This document shows positions 1-7,758 of a DNA stretch of 35,284 bases, piece after piece. The DNA comes from JAGWRA01 sp035534615 (lineage in GTDB: Bacteria; Acidobacteriota; Vicinamibacteria; Vicinamibacterales; CAVVIG01). The position numbers and the translations under genes are program-made. The notes beneath the pieces were generated by a model, which had not been told where the DNA came from, made no database searches, and was given only the letters and a program-made list of their open reading frames with translations. The stretch covers positions 1 through 35,284 of the forward strand of contig DATLRO010000017.1 of NCBI GenBank assembly GCA_035534615.1, written 5' to 3'. Within the stretch, counting starts at the first letter, position 1, and each line of letters begins with the position of its first letter.

Positions 1-446
1 TGCCCGGCCGAAGCCGGGCCGGCAAGACGACGTTCGTGACGGCGCTGATTCAAGCGGGCGCCGAGTACTATTCCGATGAATTCGCCGTCATCGATTGCGA
101 CGGCCGGGTTCACCCGTACGCGCTGCCGCTGTCGCTGCGGCGAGGCGGTCCCGGCCTGCGGGAGCGGAAGCGCGCGGAAGAACTCGGCGCGCGCGCCGGC
201 ACGGTCCCCGTTCCCGTCGATCTCATCGTCGTCACGCAGTATCGACGCGGCGCCCGCTGGCGGCCCCGCGTGCTGTCGAACGGCGAAGCGCTGCTGGCGC
301 TGATGGAGAATACCGTCGCGGCGCGACGCCCGCCCGAACAGACGATGCCGATCCTGCGGCGGACGGTGGTCGGCGCGAGGGCGATCCAGAGCGCCCGCGG
401 CAACGCGGCCGCCGCGGCGCCACGGCTCCTCGCGGAGTTCCTGTGA
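1..446 (+). CDS. HPr kinase-like P-loop protein, C-terminal part (5' end outside window)
   Basis: The reading frame is open from the first base and ends with TGA at 444-446, so only the C-terminal ~148 residues are present. It opens with a Walker A motif, GRSRAGKTT, followed by a SDEFAVID segment that fits the strand after the P-loop in HPr-kinase-like folds. The rest is Arg/Ala-rich. A GTG at 36 is inside the P-loop region and cannot be the start. In known families, stand-alone HPr-kinase-like proteins are found beside PqqD-like proteins and nucleotidyltransferases in RiPP and lasso-peptide loci, where some phosphorylate the peptide. Here the stop overlaps the GTG of a nucleotidyltransferase-fold gene, which fits that context. 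The substrate is unknown. The family assignment is fairly secure and the role is inference. Confidence 0.7.
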   Translation, partial: PGRSRAGKTTFVTALIQAGAEYYSDEFAVIDCDGRVHPYALPLSLRRGGPGLRERKRAEELGARAGTVPVPVDLIVVTQYRRGARWRPRVLSNGEALLALMENTVAARRPPEQTMPILRRTVVGARAIQSARGNAAAAAPRLLAEFL

Positions 447-1582
447 CGCCGGACGAGCAGATCTTCCGGTTCCTGGCCCTCTGCACCCAACGGCCCGGGC
501 ATCCCGAGGTCGTCGCACGGCTGCCCGCGGCCGTGGCGGCCGTGCCCCCCGGCGCCGGCCTCGTCGAGCGCGCCGAGCAGCACGGCCTGGCGCCGCTGCT
601 CCTGGCCCACCTTCGCGAGGCGAGAGCCGCCGTCGCCCCGTCGGTCAGCGTGAATCTGTTCGCCCGCCACGTTCAGCACGCCCATGCCGCCGCCGTCCGG
701 ACGCGCCTTGTTCGAGACGCGGTGCAGGCACTGACGCGGGCGGACATTCCCCTTCTCGTGTTGAAAGGCGCCGCGCTGGCGCGGCTCGTCTACGCCAGTC
801 CGACGCTCCGCCCGATGCGCGATGTCGATCTGCTCATCCGCCGGCAGGATGCCCGGCGGGCGTACGAGACCCTCCTGGAGTCCGGGTTCGCGCCGATCGG
901 GGCGGCGATTGCGCCGGAGCATCATCATCTGCAGGGCGTCTCGAAGAGCGAAGACGGGGCGACGATCACCGTCGAACTGCACCACGAACTGTTCGCGCGC
1001 ACGCCGTTCGTCGCGCCGCTGGCGTACGACGATCTCCGTCCGGGCTCGCAGTCGTTCGAGTGGGACGGACTGACGCTGCAGACGCTCGGACGCGAGGACA
1101 TGCTGTGGCACGTATACGCGCACGCGTTCGTCATCAACACGCTCTGCCCGGGCGCGCGGCTGATCTCGATCGCCGACCTGGTGCACGCGACCGAAGCCTG
1201 GGCCGACCTGCTCGACTGGGACGCCCTGCGGCGCCGGTACGGCCGCCTGGTCCGCGCGCTTCCTCTGGTGGAGCAACTGACGCCGTGGTCGGCCCGCGTG
1301 CACGAGGCCGTGCCCGTCCGGACGCGCCGCCCGGTGTCCGGCATGCTTCCGGTCTCGTCCTCGGTGCACTGGTCCGGGGCCTTGAGCCGCGACGCGCTCT
1401 GGCCGCCCGAGTGGTGGTTCCGCATGCGCTACGGCATCGACGGACCGGGCCGCTGGATTTGGTACCGGTTCGCCGGCCATCCTCTGCGCGTGGCCGGCGC
1501 GGCCGCCGGCACGGTGCGGAGGCGGGTCTCGAAGCACTTTCATCCGCTCCGTCCCCATCGCCTGCTGGACATGCCGTCGTAG
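443..1582 (+). CDS. Nucleotidyltransferase family protein (NTP_transf_5-like)
   Basis: About 379 residues. The GTG at 443 is the chosen start because it overlaps the upstream stop (GTGA), which implies translational coupling. Longer in-frame starts would run through the preceding gene. The signature is VLKGAALARLVYASPTLRP near residues 107-124, followed by MRDVDLLI. It matches the G-S/D-x-D metal-binding core of uncharacterised nucleotidyltransferases (PF14907-like), with D127 and D129 as likely metal ligands. The C-terminal half is Trp/Arg-rich and not recognised. Family members often sit with HPr-kinase-like and lasso or PqqD-type peptide genes, and their chemistry is mostly undetermined. 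An MFS gene follows after 66 bp. Fold call good, function unknown. Confidence 0.75.
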   Translation: MTPDEQIFRFLALCTQRPGHPEVVARLPAAVAAVPPGAGLVERAEQHGLAPLLLAHLREARAAVAPSVSVNLFARHVQHAHAAAVRTRLVRDAVQALTRADIPLLVLKGAALARLVYASPTLRPMRDVDLLIRRQDARRAYETLLESGFAPIGAAIAPEHHHLQGVSKSEDGATITVELHHELFARTPFVAPLAYDDLRPGSQSFEWDGLTLQTLGREDMLWHVYAHAFVINTLCPGARLISIADLVHATEAWADLLDWDALRRRYGRLVRALPLVEQLTPWSARVHEAVPVRTRRPVSGMLPVSSSVHWSGALSRDALWPPEWWFRMRYGIDGPGRWIWYRFAGHPLRVAGAAAGTVRRRVSKHFHPLRPHRLLDMPS

Positions 1583-1648
1583 CCGGCCGCCTGCGACGGT
1601 TTCCTCCCGGCGCCGGTTCCGGGATAAGCTGGAGGCCGAACCGTCGCG

Positions 1649-2878
1649 ATGAGTCATTCCCCCGTCCTCGCTTCCTCCCCTCCTGTCCAGCCGGTCACCC
1701 GGGGCATCCACCTGCTCTGGCTCGGACTCTTCCGCGCCTCACGCAGCGTGGCGGCGGGACTGATCACCATCGCCTTTCCGTACCTCGTGCTGCAACAGGC
1801 CGGGTACGGCGCCTGGGAGCTGGGGCTGCTCTACACGGCGGCAGCCATCTCCACGGCCGGGCTTGGCCTGGCGGTCGGTTTTCTGTCGGATCTGTGGGGC
1901 AAGAAGCGCACGCTGCTGCTGGTGGGCGCGATGCTGCCGGTCAGCTCGCTGATCGCCTACGAGCTGCACTCCCTGTTCTGGCTGTTCATGGCGGCGATCG
2001 TCGGCGGCTACTCGGCCACCGGATCGCTCATGGGCGGCGGCGTGGGCGGCGCCGCGCAGCCGATTCAGACCGCCATCGTCGCGTCGCTCGCCGACGTGAG
2101 CCGCCGCACCTACTACTTCTCGCTGTTCGCGTTTCTGAGCGGCATCCTGGCGGCCGGCGGCGCCCTGCTGGCGAAGGTGCTGACGGTGCACGCCGCCTTT
2201 GCGGTCGCCACCGTCGTGTCGCTGGTCGGCCTGCTCCCGCTGTGGCCCCTGGCCGTCGCGGAAACCCGCGGCCAGTTCAGCCGCATGCCCAGCTTTCGCG
2301 TCATCGGCCAGTTCTCGGTGACCGGCGCGCTCAACGGCTTCTCGCAGGGGCTGCTGATGCCGTTCCTCATCCCCTTCTTCGTGCTGGTCTACCACCTGCC
2401 GGAGGCCCGCATGGCCACGTACGCCTTCTGGGGCGGGACGCTGGCCTCGCTGGCGCTGTTCGCCGCCCCGATGCTGGAGCGGCGCCTCGGCTTCGTGCGC
2501 GCCATCGCGCTGACGCGCGGCGTGGGAGCGGCGCTGATCCTCGTGCTGCCGTTCTGGCACAATCTCGCGATCGCGCTCGCCATCTACATCGTCACGCCGG
2601 CGCTGCGGGTGGCCGCGCTGCCGGCTCAGCAGACCGCGCTCACCGAGCTGGTGTCCCCGCAGGAAACCGGGCGGGCGCTCGGCCTCAACCAGGTGACACG
2701 CCTCACCGCGTCGGCCGGGGCCGTCAGCCTGACCGGCTACAGCTTTGCGGCCAGCGACTTCGCGCTGCCCTTCGTGCTCTACGCCGGCCTCATGGCGGTG
2801 AACATCGCGCTGTACTTCCGCTTCTTCGGCAGCGCCCGCCCGATCCTCCAGGGCAAGCCGGACGCGACCGCCTCCTGA
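1649..2878 (+). CDS. MFS transporter
   Basis: 409 residues, hydrophobic throughout, with about 12 predicted membrane segments. After the second segment lies GFLSDLWGKKRTLLLVG, the classic MFS motif A (G-x-L-a-D-x-x-G-r-k). The ATG at 1649 has a GGAGG at 1631-1635, rather far upstream (13 nt). The family moves small solutes by proton coupling, and many members are drug or peptide exporters. The substrate cannot be read from the sequence. Its position directly after the kinase-like and nucleotidyltransferase genes on the same strand allows a role as exporter for that locus, but this is inference. It converges on the lactate permease with a 34-bp gap that holds a GC hairpin. Confidence 0.88.
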   Translation: MSHSPVLASSPPVQPVTRGIHLLWLGLFRASRSVAAGLITIAFPYLVLQQAGYGAWELGLLYTAAAISTAGLGLAVGFLSDLWGKKRTLLLVGAMLPVSSLIAYELHSLFWLFMAAIVGGYSATGSLMGGGVGGAAQPIQTAIVASLADVSRRTYYFSLFAFLSGILAAGGALLAKVLTVHAAFAVATVVSLVGLLPLWPLAVAETRGQFSRMPSFRVIGQFSVTGALNGFSQGLLMPFLIPFFVLVYHLPEARMATYAFWGGTLASLALFAAPMLERRLGFVRAIALTRGVGAALILVLPFWHNLAIALAIYIVTPALRVAALPAQQTALTELVSPQETGRALGLNQVTRLTASAGAVSLTGYSFAASDFALPFVLYAGLMAVNIALYFRFFGSARPILQGKPDATAS

Positions 2879-2891
2879 GCCGGGTCGCCCC

Positions 2892-2910
2892 CGGGCGCCG
2901 GACGCGCCCG
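2892..2910. terminator. GC hairpin between convergent genes
   Basis: Seven-bp stem CGGGCGC/GCGCCCG with a 5-nt loop, in the 34-bp gap between the convergent MFS and lactate permease stop codons. There is no T-tract on either side, so intrinsic termination is plausible but unproven. Confidence 0.4.
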
Positions 2911-2912
2911 CC

Positions 2913-4526
2913 TCACAGCATCATCGCCCCCGGGAAGACCCGGGAGAACAGCAGCGCGATCAGAATCAGATAGCCGAGCATGATGAAGGTCCAGCCCATG
3001 TTGTGGCGGATCACCTGGCCCTCGCTGCGGCAGTACGACGTCGTCGCGACGCCGATGCTGGCGGTCTGGGGGGCGATCGGCTTGCCGACCTCCGCGCCGA
3101 CGGAATTGAACGACGGCAGCAGCAGGACCGGCAGGTTCAGCAGCCGGCCGGTCACCGCCTGCACCGGACCGAACATGGCGTTCGTCGACGTGTTGCTGCC
3201 CGACAGCGCAACGCCGATCCAGCCGAGGATCGGCGCCAGGACGACGAACCAGGGCCCGATCTTCGACAGGCCGTAGGCGAGCGAGTTCGCCATGCCGGCG
3301 TAGACGAACACGTAGGCGACGCCGAAGATGAAGAAGCCGACGAGCAGCGCGCCCCACATCTGGTGGAACGTCTTCGAGAACACCGTCTTCAGCATCGCGC
3401 CGGTCGGGCGCAGCACCAGCAGGATGACGAGCCAGGCGGCGAAGATCGACGTCCCGCCGCCGAACGGCGTGAAATTGAACGTGGAATAGATCGGCTGGTG
3501 CGTCACCGACGAGACGGCGGCCGCCTTGAGCTGCAGCAGGCTGATGCCGGGCAGGTGCGACCAGGGCCCGGTCCAGGCGACGACGACGCCGATCAGCACG
3601 AGGTACGGGAGCCAGATCGCCAGCCCTTCGCCGACCGTGGCGTGCGGGGCGTATCCGTCGGCGGCGGTCACGGCCGACGCCTCGAGCGGGCGGCCGCCGA
3701 ACCCGCGGATGGTCTTCGGCCGCCACATCTTCACGAAGAAGAACAGCACCCAGAACGACACGAGCGCGCCGCTCAGATCGGGAAGGTACGGGCCCAGGTA
3801 AGTGGCCACGGGCCATTGCCCGGCGATGTACGACAGCGACGCGACGATCGCGAGCGGCCACGCTTCGGCGACCCCCTGCCAGTCGGTCACCAGGTAGATC
3901 AGCACCCACGGCGGCAGCAGCGCCAGGACGGCCACGATGTGGCCGACCGAGGCCGACAGCGCCATCAGCGGCAATCCGGTCACCGCCGCCAGCGCGAGGA
4001 TCGGCGCGCCGAGCGCGCCGTAGGAGACCGGCGCGTTGTTGGCCAGCGCCGCCACGCGGATCGCGTCCAGATCCACGATGCCCAGCCCGACGAGGATCGG
4101 CACGACGACGGCCCAGGGATAGCCGAAGCCGACGAGCCCCTCCAGCAGCGCGCCGAACGCCCAGGCGAGCATGATCGTCTGAATCCTGACGTCAGCCGTC
4201 GCCTGGTGCACCATCCAGCGCTTGAATCGCTCGAAGTCCCCGGTCACCACCAGGGTGTTGAAGATGATGAGCCCCCAGAACGTGATCCAGTCGATGGCCC
4301 ACACGCCCTGCAGGCCGCCGTACAGGTACGCGCGGACCGTCCCGCCGGCCGGGGCGCCCCACACGGCGATCGCCAGCGGGACCGACACCGCACTGACGAT
4401 GAGCGTCGCCAGCCAGGCGCTCATCCGCAGCACGGCCAGCAGACACAGCAGCGCCACGAGTGGCACGAGCGCCCACAACACGGTCGCGAGCAGACTGCCG
4501 CCGGGAACCAGCGTCTGAGTGAACAC
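2913..4526 (-). CDS. lldP: L-lactate permease (LctP/LldP family)
   Basis: About 537 residues, close to the ~550 usual for the family (TC 2.A.14). Lactate:H+ symporter of the inner membrane with a dozen or more hydrophobic segments. Diagnostic stretches are GALLEGLVGFGYPWAV in the N-terminal third, SNTSTNAMFG, and NSVGAEVGKPIAPQTASIGV near the C terminus. The frame can be extended to a TTG at 4544. I prefer the GTG at 4526 because AAGGA lies 7 nt upstream of it, whereas the TTG start would put that Shine-Dalgarno inside the coding region. No lactate dehydrogenase gene adjoins it. The upstream side is a repeat array rather than an operon partner. Glycolate transport is an alternative for this family. 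Confidence 0.93.
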   Translation of the reverse strand: MFTQTLVPGGSLLATVLWALVPLVALLCLLAVLRMSAWLATLIVSAVSVPLAIAVWGAPAGGTVRAYLYGGLQGVWAIDWITFWGLIIFNTLVVTGDFERFKRWMVHQATADVRIQTIMLAWAFGALLEGLVGFGYPWAVVVPILVGLGIVDLDAIRVAALANNAPVSYGALGAPILALAAVTGLPLMALSASVGHIVAVLALLPPWVLIYLVTDWQGVAEAWPLAIVASLSYIAGQWPVATYLGPYLPDLSGALVSFWVLFFFVKMWRPKTIRGFGGRPLEASAVTAADGYAPHATVGEGLAIWLPYLVLIGVVVAWTGPWSHLPGISLLQLKAAAVSSVTHQPIYSTFNFTPFGGGTSIFAAWLVILLVLRPTGAMLKTVFSKTFHQMWGALLVGFFIFGVAYVFVYAGMANSLAYGLSKIGPWFVVLAPILGWIGVALSGSNTSTNAMFGPVQAVTGRLLNLPVLLLPSFNSVGAEVGKPIAPQTASIGVATTSYCRSEGQVIRHNMGWTFIMLGYLILIALLFSRVFPGAMML

Positions 4527-4657
4527 GTCACGGTCCTTTTTCAAACCGCGTGGGGCCCCACCCCCACGCGCTGCCGTCGCTCACGCTCCGGATCTTGATT
4601 GCACCGTCTTGGCCTGTCGTCCATCCGCGTGGGGCTCGCCCCCACGCGCTGCCGTCG

Positions 4658-4702
4658 GTCTTCGACTTCGCTCAGGCCGACCCTGAGCCTGTTGAAGGGT
4701 CG
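4658..4702. repeat. 45-bp palindromic insert, copy 1
   Basis: Imperfect inverted repeat. The outer arms are CTTCGAC and GTTGAAG, and the inner arms are CTCAGG and CCTGAG. It sits inside repeat unit 2 and is missing at the same place in unit 1. GTCG precedes it (4654-4657) and GTCG closes it (4699-4702), as a 4-bp target duplication would. The core GGCTCAGG/CCTGAGC plus TTCGA arms resembles short dispersed palindromes seen in many high-GC genomes (from memory). Confidence 0.8.
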
Positions 4703-4780
4703 CTCACGCTCCGGATCTTGATTGCACCGTCTTTGCCTGTCGTCCATCCGCGTGGGGCTCGCCCGCACGCGCTGCCGTCG

Positions 4781-4825
4781 GTCTTCGACTTCGCTCAGGC
4801 CGACCCTGAGCCTGTCGAAGGGTCG
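4781..4825. repeat. 45-bp palindromic insert, copy 2
   Basis: Same element in repeat unit 3, with outer arms CTTCGAC/GTCGAAG perfectly paired (copy 1 has one mismatch). It is one substitution different from copy 1, so the two probably arose by duplication of a unit that already carried the insert. Confidence 0.8.
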
Positions 4826-5020
4826 CTCACGCTCCGGATCCTGATTCCTCCGTCTTGGCCGGTCGTCCATCCGCGCGGGGCTCGCCCGCACGCGTTCCGC
4901 GGACAGAGGGCCGACACCGCGCTTTTCCGGCCCGCGGAGCGGCTATTCGGAGCGAAGGTCCGGCCCGTACGTCGTCGCGCCGATCTTCGACTCGGCCTGC
5001 AGGCCCGCGCCGCCCCGGCC

Positions 5021-5050
5021 GGGCTGAAGCCGGGCGCTACGCACGCGGCG
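5021..5050. repeat. Short dispersed hairpin repeat, copy A
   Basis: GGGCTGAAGCCGGGCGCTAC followed by GCACGCGGCG. The same pattern, GGGCTGAAGCCCCGCGCTGC, occurs at 15453. This copy forms an imperfect stem around a GA loop. No coding role is seen. Confidence 0.55.
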
Positions 5051-5163
5051 CAGGTCATCAACAGGCCACCCCAACGGCACGGAGGCGGCCACATCATACA
5101 CTCGGGGCCCGGAACCTGGCGCCGGGCATGGGAGAAGGATCGGGCAGACGGACAGGGGCTGGC

Positions 5164-6336
5164 CTACTGTCCCGATTCCGGGAACCGGTAGCGCACGGTC
5201 TCCATCGACTCGACGGCGGTCCGCACCATCTCGGCGATCGGGAGGTCCTGTTCGGCCTGCTCGACGTCGCGCAGGCGGGCTTTCGTGGCAGGGTGGCGTG
5301 GCGTGAACAGCTGGCAGCAGTCCTGGTCGGGAATGATCGAAATCGGATAGGTGCCGATCCGCTCCGCTTCCGCCGAAATCTCGTCCTTGTCCATGCCGAT
5401 GAGCGGCCGGAAGATCGGCAGCGCGGCGACGGAGGCGATGACCGACAGATTCTCGAGCGTCTGCGAGGCGACCTGGCCGACGACCTCGCCGGTCACCAGC
5501 GCCTGCGCCCGGCCCCGCCCGGCGATCTGCTCAGCGATCCGCACCATGAGCCGCCGGTACAGGACCACGCGCAGGGGCGGCGGCACCGACAGGACGATCT
5601 GCCGCTGAATCTCGCCGAACGCCACGAGGTGCAGCGTCGTGCGCAGCTGGTACTGCGTGAGGAGCTGGGCCAGCTCGCGCACCTTGTCCTGGGACGCGCG
5701 CGACAGGATCGGATAGCTGTGGAAGTGCACGAGCTGCACGGCGCAGCCGCGACGCATCATCCGGAAGGCGGCCACCGGCGAATCGATGCCGCCCGACAGC
5801 AGGCACGCCACCCGTCCGCTGACGCCGGACGGCAGGCCGCCGGCCCCCGGCTCCTTGCCGAAGAAATAGAAGGCCTCGTCCGTCAGCATCTCCAGATGCA
5901 CGGTCAGGGCGGGTTCATCGAGATCGACGCGCCAGCCGCGTGCCTGCTTGATCCGCCCGCCGACCTCCCGCTCGATCTGCGGCGACGTCAGCGGAAACCG
6001 CTTGTCGGCGCGGCGCGCCGACACGCGGAACGACGGGGTGTCGCGGCCGGCCAGATCGGCCAGGATGGCGGCCGCGATGGCGTCGAGGTCGAGCGGCGCG
6101 CGGCCGGCGTACGAGTAGTTCGCGACGCCGAACACTTTCTGCAGCCGATCCCGCACGGCGTCCCAGGGGGCGTCCGGCCCGAGCACGACTTCAATCCGGC
6201 CCATCAGGGCCCGGACCTCCGTCACCGGCAGATCGGCGGTCGCGGCGCGCAGGTTCCGCACCAGCCGTCCGATGAACCACGGACGGTTGCGGCCCTTCAG
6301 CGCGATTTCCTTGTAATGCACGATCACCGATGACAT
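5164..6336 (-). CDS. thiI: tRNA 4-thiouridine synthase ThiI
   Basis: 390 residues. ThiI adenylates U8 of tRNA and inserts sulfur, and in many bacteria also helps make the thiazole of thiamine. The N-terminal ferredoxin-like and THUMP regions occupy about residues 1-165. They are followed by the PP-loop SGGIDSP at 181-187, and by a PDQDCCQLFTPRHP stretch with Cys340-Cys341, matching the conserved Cys pair of the AANH domain. There is no C-terminal rhodanese domain, as in the shorter Gram-positive and archaeal forms, so an IscS-type desulfurase would have to pass sulfur directly. It is 21 bp downstream of hpnE and probably co-transcribed with it. Confidence 0.93.
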   Translation of the reverse strand: MSSVIVHYKEIALKGRNRPWFIGRLVRNLRAATADLPVTEVRALMGRIEVVLGPDAPWDAVRDRLQKVFGVANYSYAGRAPLDLDAIAAAILADLAGRDTPSFRVSARRADKRFPLTSPQIEREVGGRIKQARGWRVDLDEPALTVHLEMLTDEAFYFFGKEPGAGGLPSGVSGRVACLLSGGIDSPVAAFRMMRRGCAVQLVHFHSYPILSRASQDKVRELAQLLTQYQLRTTLHLVAFGEIQRQIVLSVPPPLRVVLYRRLMVRIAEQIAGRGRAQALVTGEVVGQVASQTLENLSVIASVAALPIFRPLIGMDKDEISAEAERIGTYPISIIPDQDCCQLFTPRHPATKARLRDVEQAEQDLPIAEMVRTAVESMETVRYRFPESGQ

Positions 6337-6357
6337 TCATTCACCTGACGGCGCGCG

Positions 6358-7758
6358 TCAGCGCGCCGGGTCGGGGGTGGCGAGCGAAGACGAAGCCGCG
6401 CCGCGGCAGAGAGACGCGGCCGCATGGCCGCTGACGACGGCGCTCTCGATCGTACCCGGCAGGCCGGTCTCGATCCAATCCCCCGCGAGGTACAGTCCGG
6501 CGATCGGCGTCCGCGTGCCGGGCCTCGGCGGCCCGCCTGGGGCGAGCGAGAAGGTCGCCCGGCGTTCACGCACGACCTGCGTCCGCTTCAGCTGCGCCGC
6601 GGCGGCAGCCGGCAGCGCGTCCCGGATCTCGTCGACCGCGAGGCGGGCAATCTCGTCGTTCGACCGCGCCACGATCTCGGACGCGCCGCTCGCCACCAGC
6701 GACAGGTGCGACGCCTGGCGGCCGAACACCAGCCGCTTCTCGAACACCCACTGCATCGTCCGGCCCGGCAGCCCGAGCAGCGGCACGTCCAGCACCGGCC
6801 GGTCGAACCACAGATTGACGGTGACGATGGGCGACGAGGCCAGGCGGCTCGCGTCACGGAGGAGGCCGGCCAGCGCCTGGGGCGGCTCCGGCAGGAGCTC
6901 CTCCATCGCGAACCACGGCACGGCCGCGATCACCTCCGGCGCGTCGATCCGCTCCTGCCGCACGGTCACGTGCGACACCCGCTCGCCGTCGCACCACACG
7001 CGCGCCGGGGCGTTCGTGCGGACGGCGCCGCCGTGCGCCTCGATGAACCGCTGCGCCGGCTCGGCGTACAGGCGGTCCAGCGGCTTATCGGGCAGGCCGA
7101 TCGCCGCCGCCGCCGGATCGCGGCCGAACATCTCGGCCAGCACGCGGACGAACGGCGCGGCCGCCGCGTCGCGCGGCGACTGGTTCAGCGCCGCGAGGGC
7201 CAGCGGCTCCCACAGCATCTCGCGCACGCGCGCGTTCTGGCCGCGGGCGATCAGCCACTGCTCGACCGTCTCGTCGGGCGCGATGCCCGGGTCGGCGGTG
7301 CCGAGGCGCAGGTGCCGCTGCGCGGCCCGCAGCGCCGGCGCAATCCGGAGCGTGGCCAGCCGATCGCCCGGGCCGAGGGCGTCCCAGCCGAGCAGACCGA
7401 CCAGCAGGTGCCACGGCGCCGGCAGCGCGGGGCATTTCAACCGCGACCGCCGCCCCCGGCGGTCGATCATGTCGACCGCCAGCCGCGGCTGCAGGCGGAC
7501 GTCCTGCGCGGCCCCGATCGTGCGGAGGAACCGGAACGTCTCCCGGTAGCAGCCGATCAGGACGTGCTGGCCGTTGTCGACCGGCTCACCGGTCTCCGGG
7601 TCGGTGAACGCGGTCGCGCGCCCGCCGAGGCCCGGCCGCGCTTCGAGCACGAGGACGCGCCGGCCGGCTCCGCTCAGCTGCACGCCGGCGCTGAGGCCGG
7701 CGAATCCGCCGCCGATGACGATGACGTCGTACATGCGGGTTCCTGGTGGCGCGGCCAT
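6358..7758 (-). CDS. hpnE: Hydroxysqualene dehydroxylase HpnE
   Basis: About 466 residues. FAD-dependent amine-oxidase-fold enzyme that reduces hydroxysqualene to squalene in the HpnCDE route. The N-terminal dinucleotide motif VIGGGFAGLSAGVQL is followed by VLEARPGLGGRA. The C-terminal FAD motif reads GLYLAGDWIETGLPGTIESA. ATG 7758 overlaps the hpnD stop (TGATG), so the two genes are translationally coupled. An internal ATG at 7734 (MYDVIVIGGG) with AGGA 8 nt upstream is a good alternative start. Carotenoid desaturases share this fold, but the position after two squalene-synthase-like genes settles the call. Confidence 0.9.
   Translation of the reverse strand: MAAPPGTRMYDVIVIGGGFAGLSAGVQLSGAGRRVLVLEARPGLGGRATAFTDPETGEPVDNGQHVLIGCYRETFRFLRTIGAAQDVRLQPRLAVDMIDRRGRRSRLKCPALPAPWHLLVGLLGWDALGPGDRLATLRIAPALRAAQRHLRLGTADPGIAPDETVEQWLIARGQNARVREMLWEPLALAALNQSPRDAAAAPFVRVLAEMFGRDPAAAAIGLPDKPLDRLYAEPAQRFIEAHGGAVRTNAPARVWCDGERVSHVTVRQERIDAPEVIAAVPWFAMEELLPEPPQALAGLLRDASRLASSPIVTVNLWFDRPVLDVPLLGLPGRTMQWVFEKRLVFGRQASHLSLVASGASEIVARSNDEIARLAVDEIRDALPAAAAAQLKRTQVVRERRATFSLAPGGPPRPGTRTPIAGLYLAGDWIETGLPGTIESAVVSGHAAASLCRGAASSSLATPDPAR

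Larger units (their letters stand above)
4546..4903. repeat. Tandem repeat array with an inserted palindrome in two of the units
   Basis: Units begin with CCGCGTGGGG at 4546, 4625, 4748 and (CCGCGCGGGG) 4871. Each has a self-complementary head CGCGTGGGG...CCCCACGCG followed by CTCACGCTCCGGATC and a tail ending GTCGTCCAT. The first unit is 79 bp. The second and third are 123 bp because each carries a 45-bp extra segment between GCCGTCG and CTCACGC. The fourth is truncated soon after the head. The 79 vs 123 bp difference is the 45-bp insert less a one-base indel in unit 1. Confidence 0.9.
4527..5163. other. 637-bp gene-free region with repeats
   Basis: Between the start of the lactate permease and the stop of thiI. 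The left part (4546 to about 4903) is a tandem array of 3.3 units. The right part (about 4904-5163) holds a copy of a short GGGCTGAAGCC hairpin repeat at 5021 and no ORF with family features. Open frames across the array are by-products of the repeats. Confidence 0.8.

Noticed and set aside
36..446. GTG at 36 as the start of the first gene
   Set aside because: It falls just after the P-loop, and the frame is open to the window edge with a complete Walker A before it.
4546..4903. Possible CRISPR array
   Set aside because: Units are 79-123 bp and nearly identical over their whole length, with no short repeat/unique spacer alternation and no cas genes.
4541..5191. Frames on both strands through the repeat array, whose translations contain peptide repeats
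   Set aside because: The repeated peptides simply follow the DNA repeat units, and there is no ribosome-binding site or family similarity.
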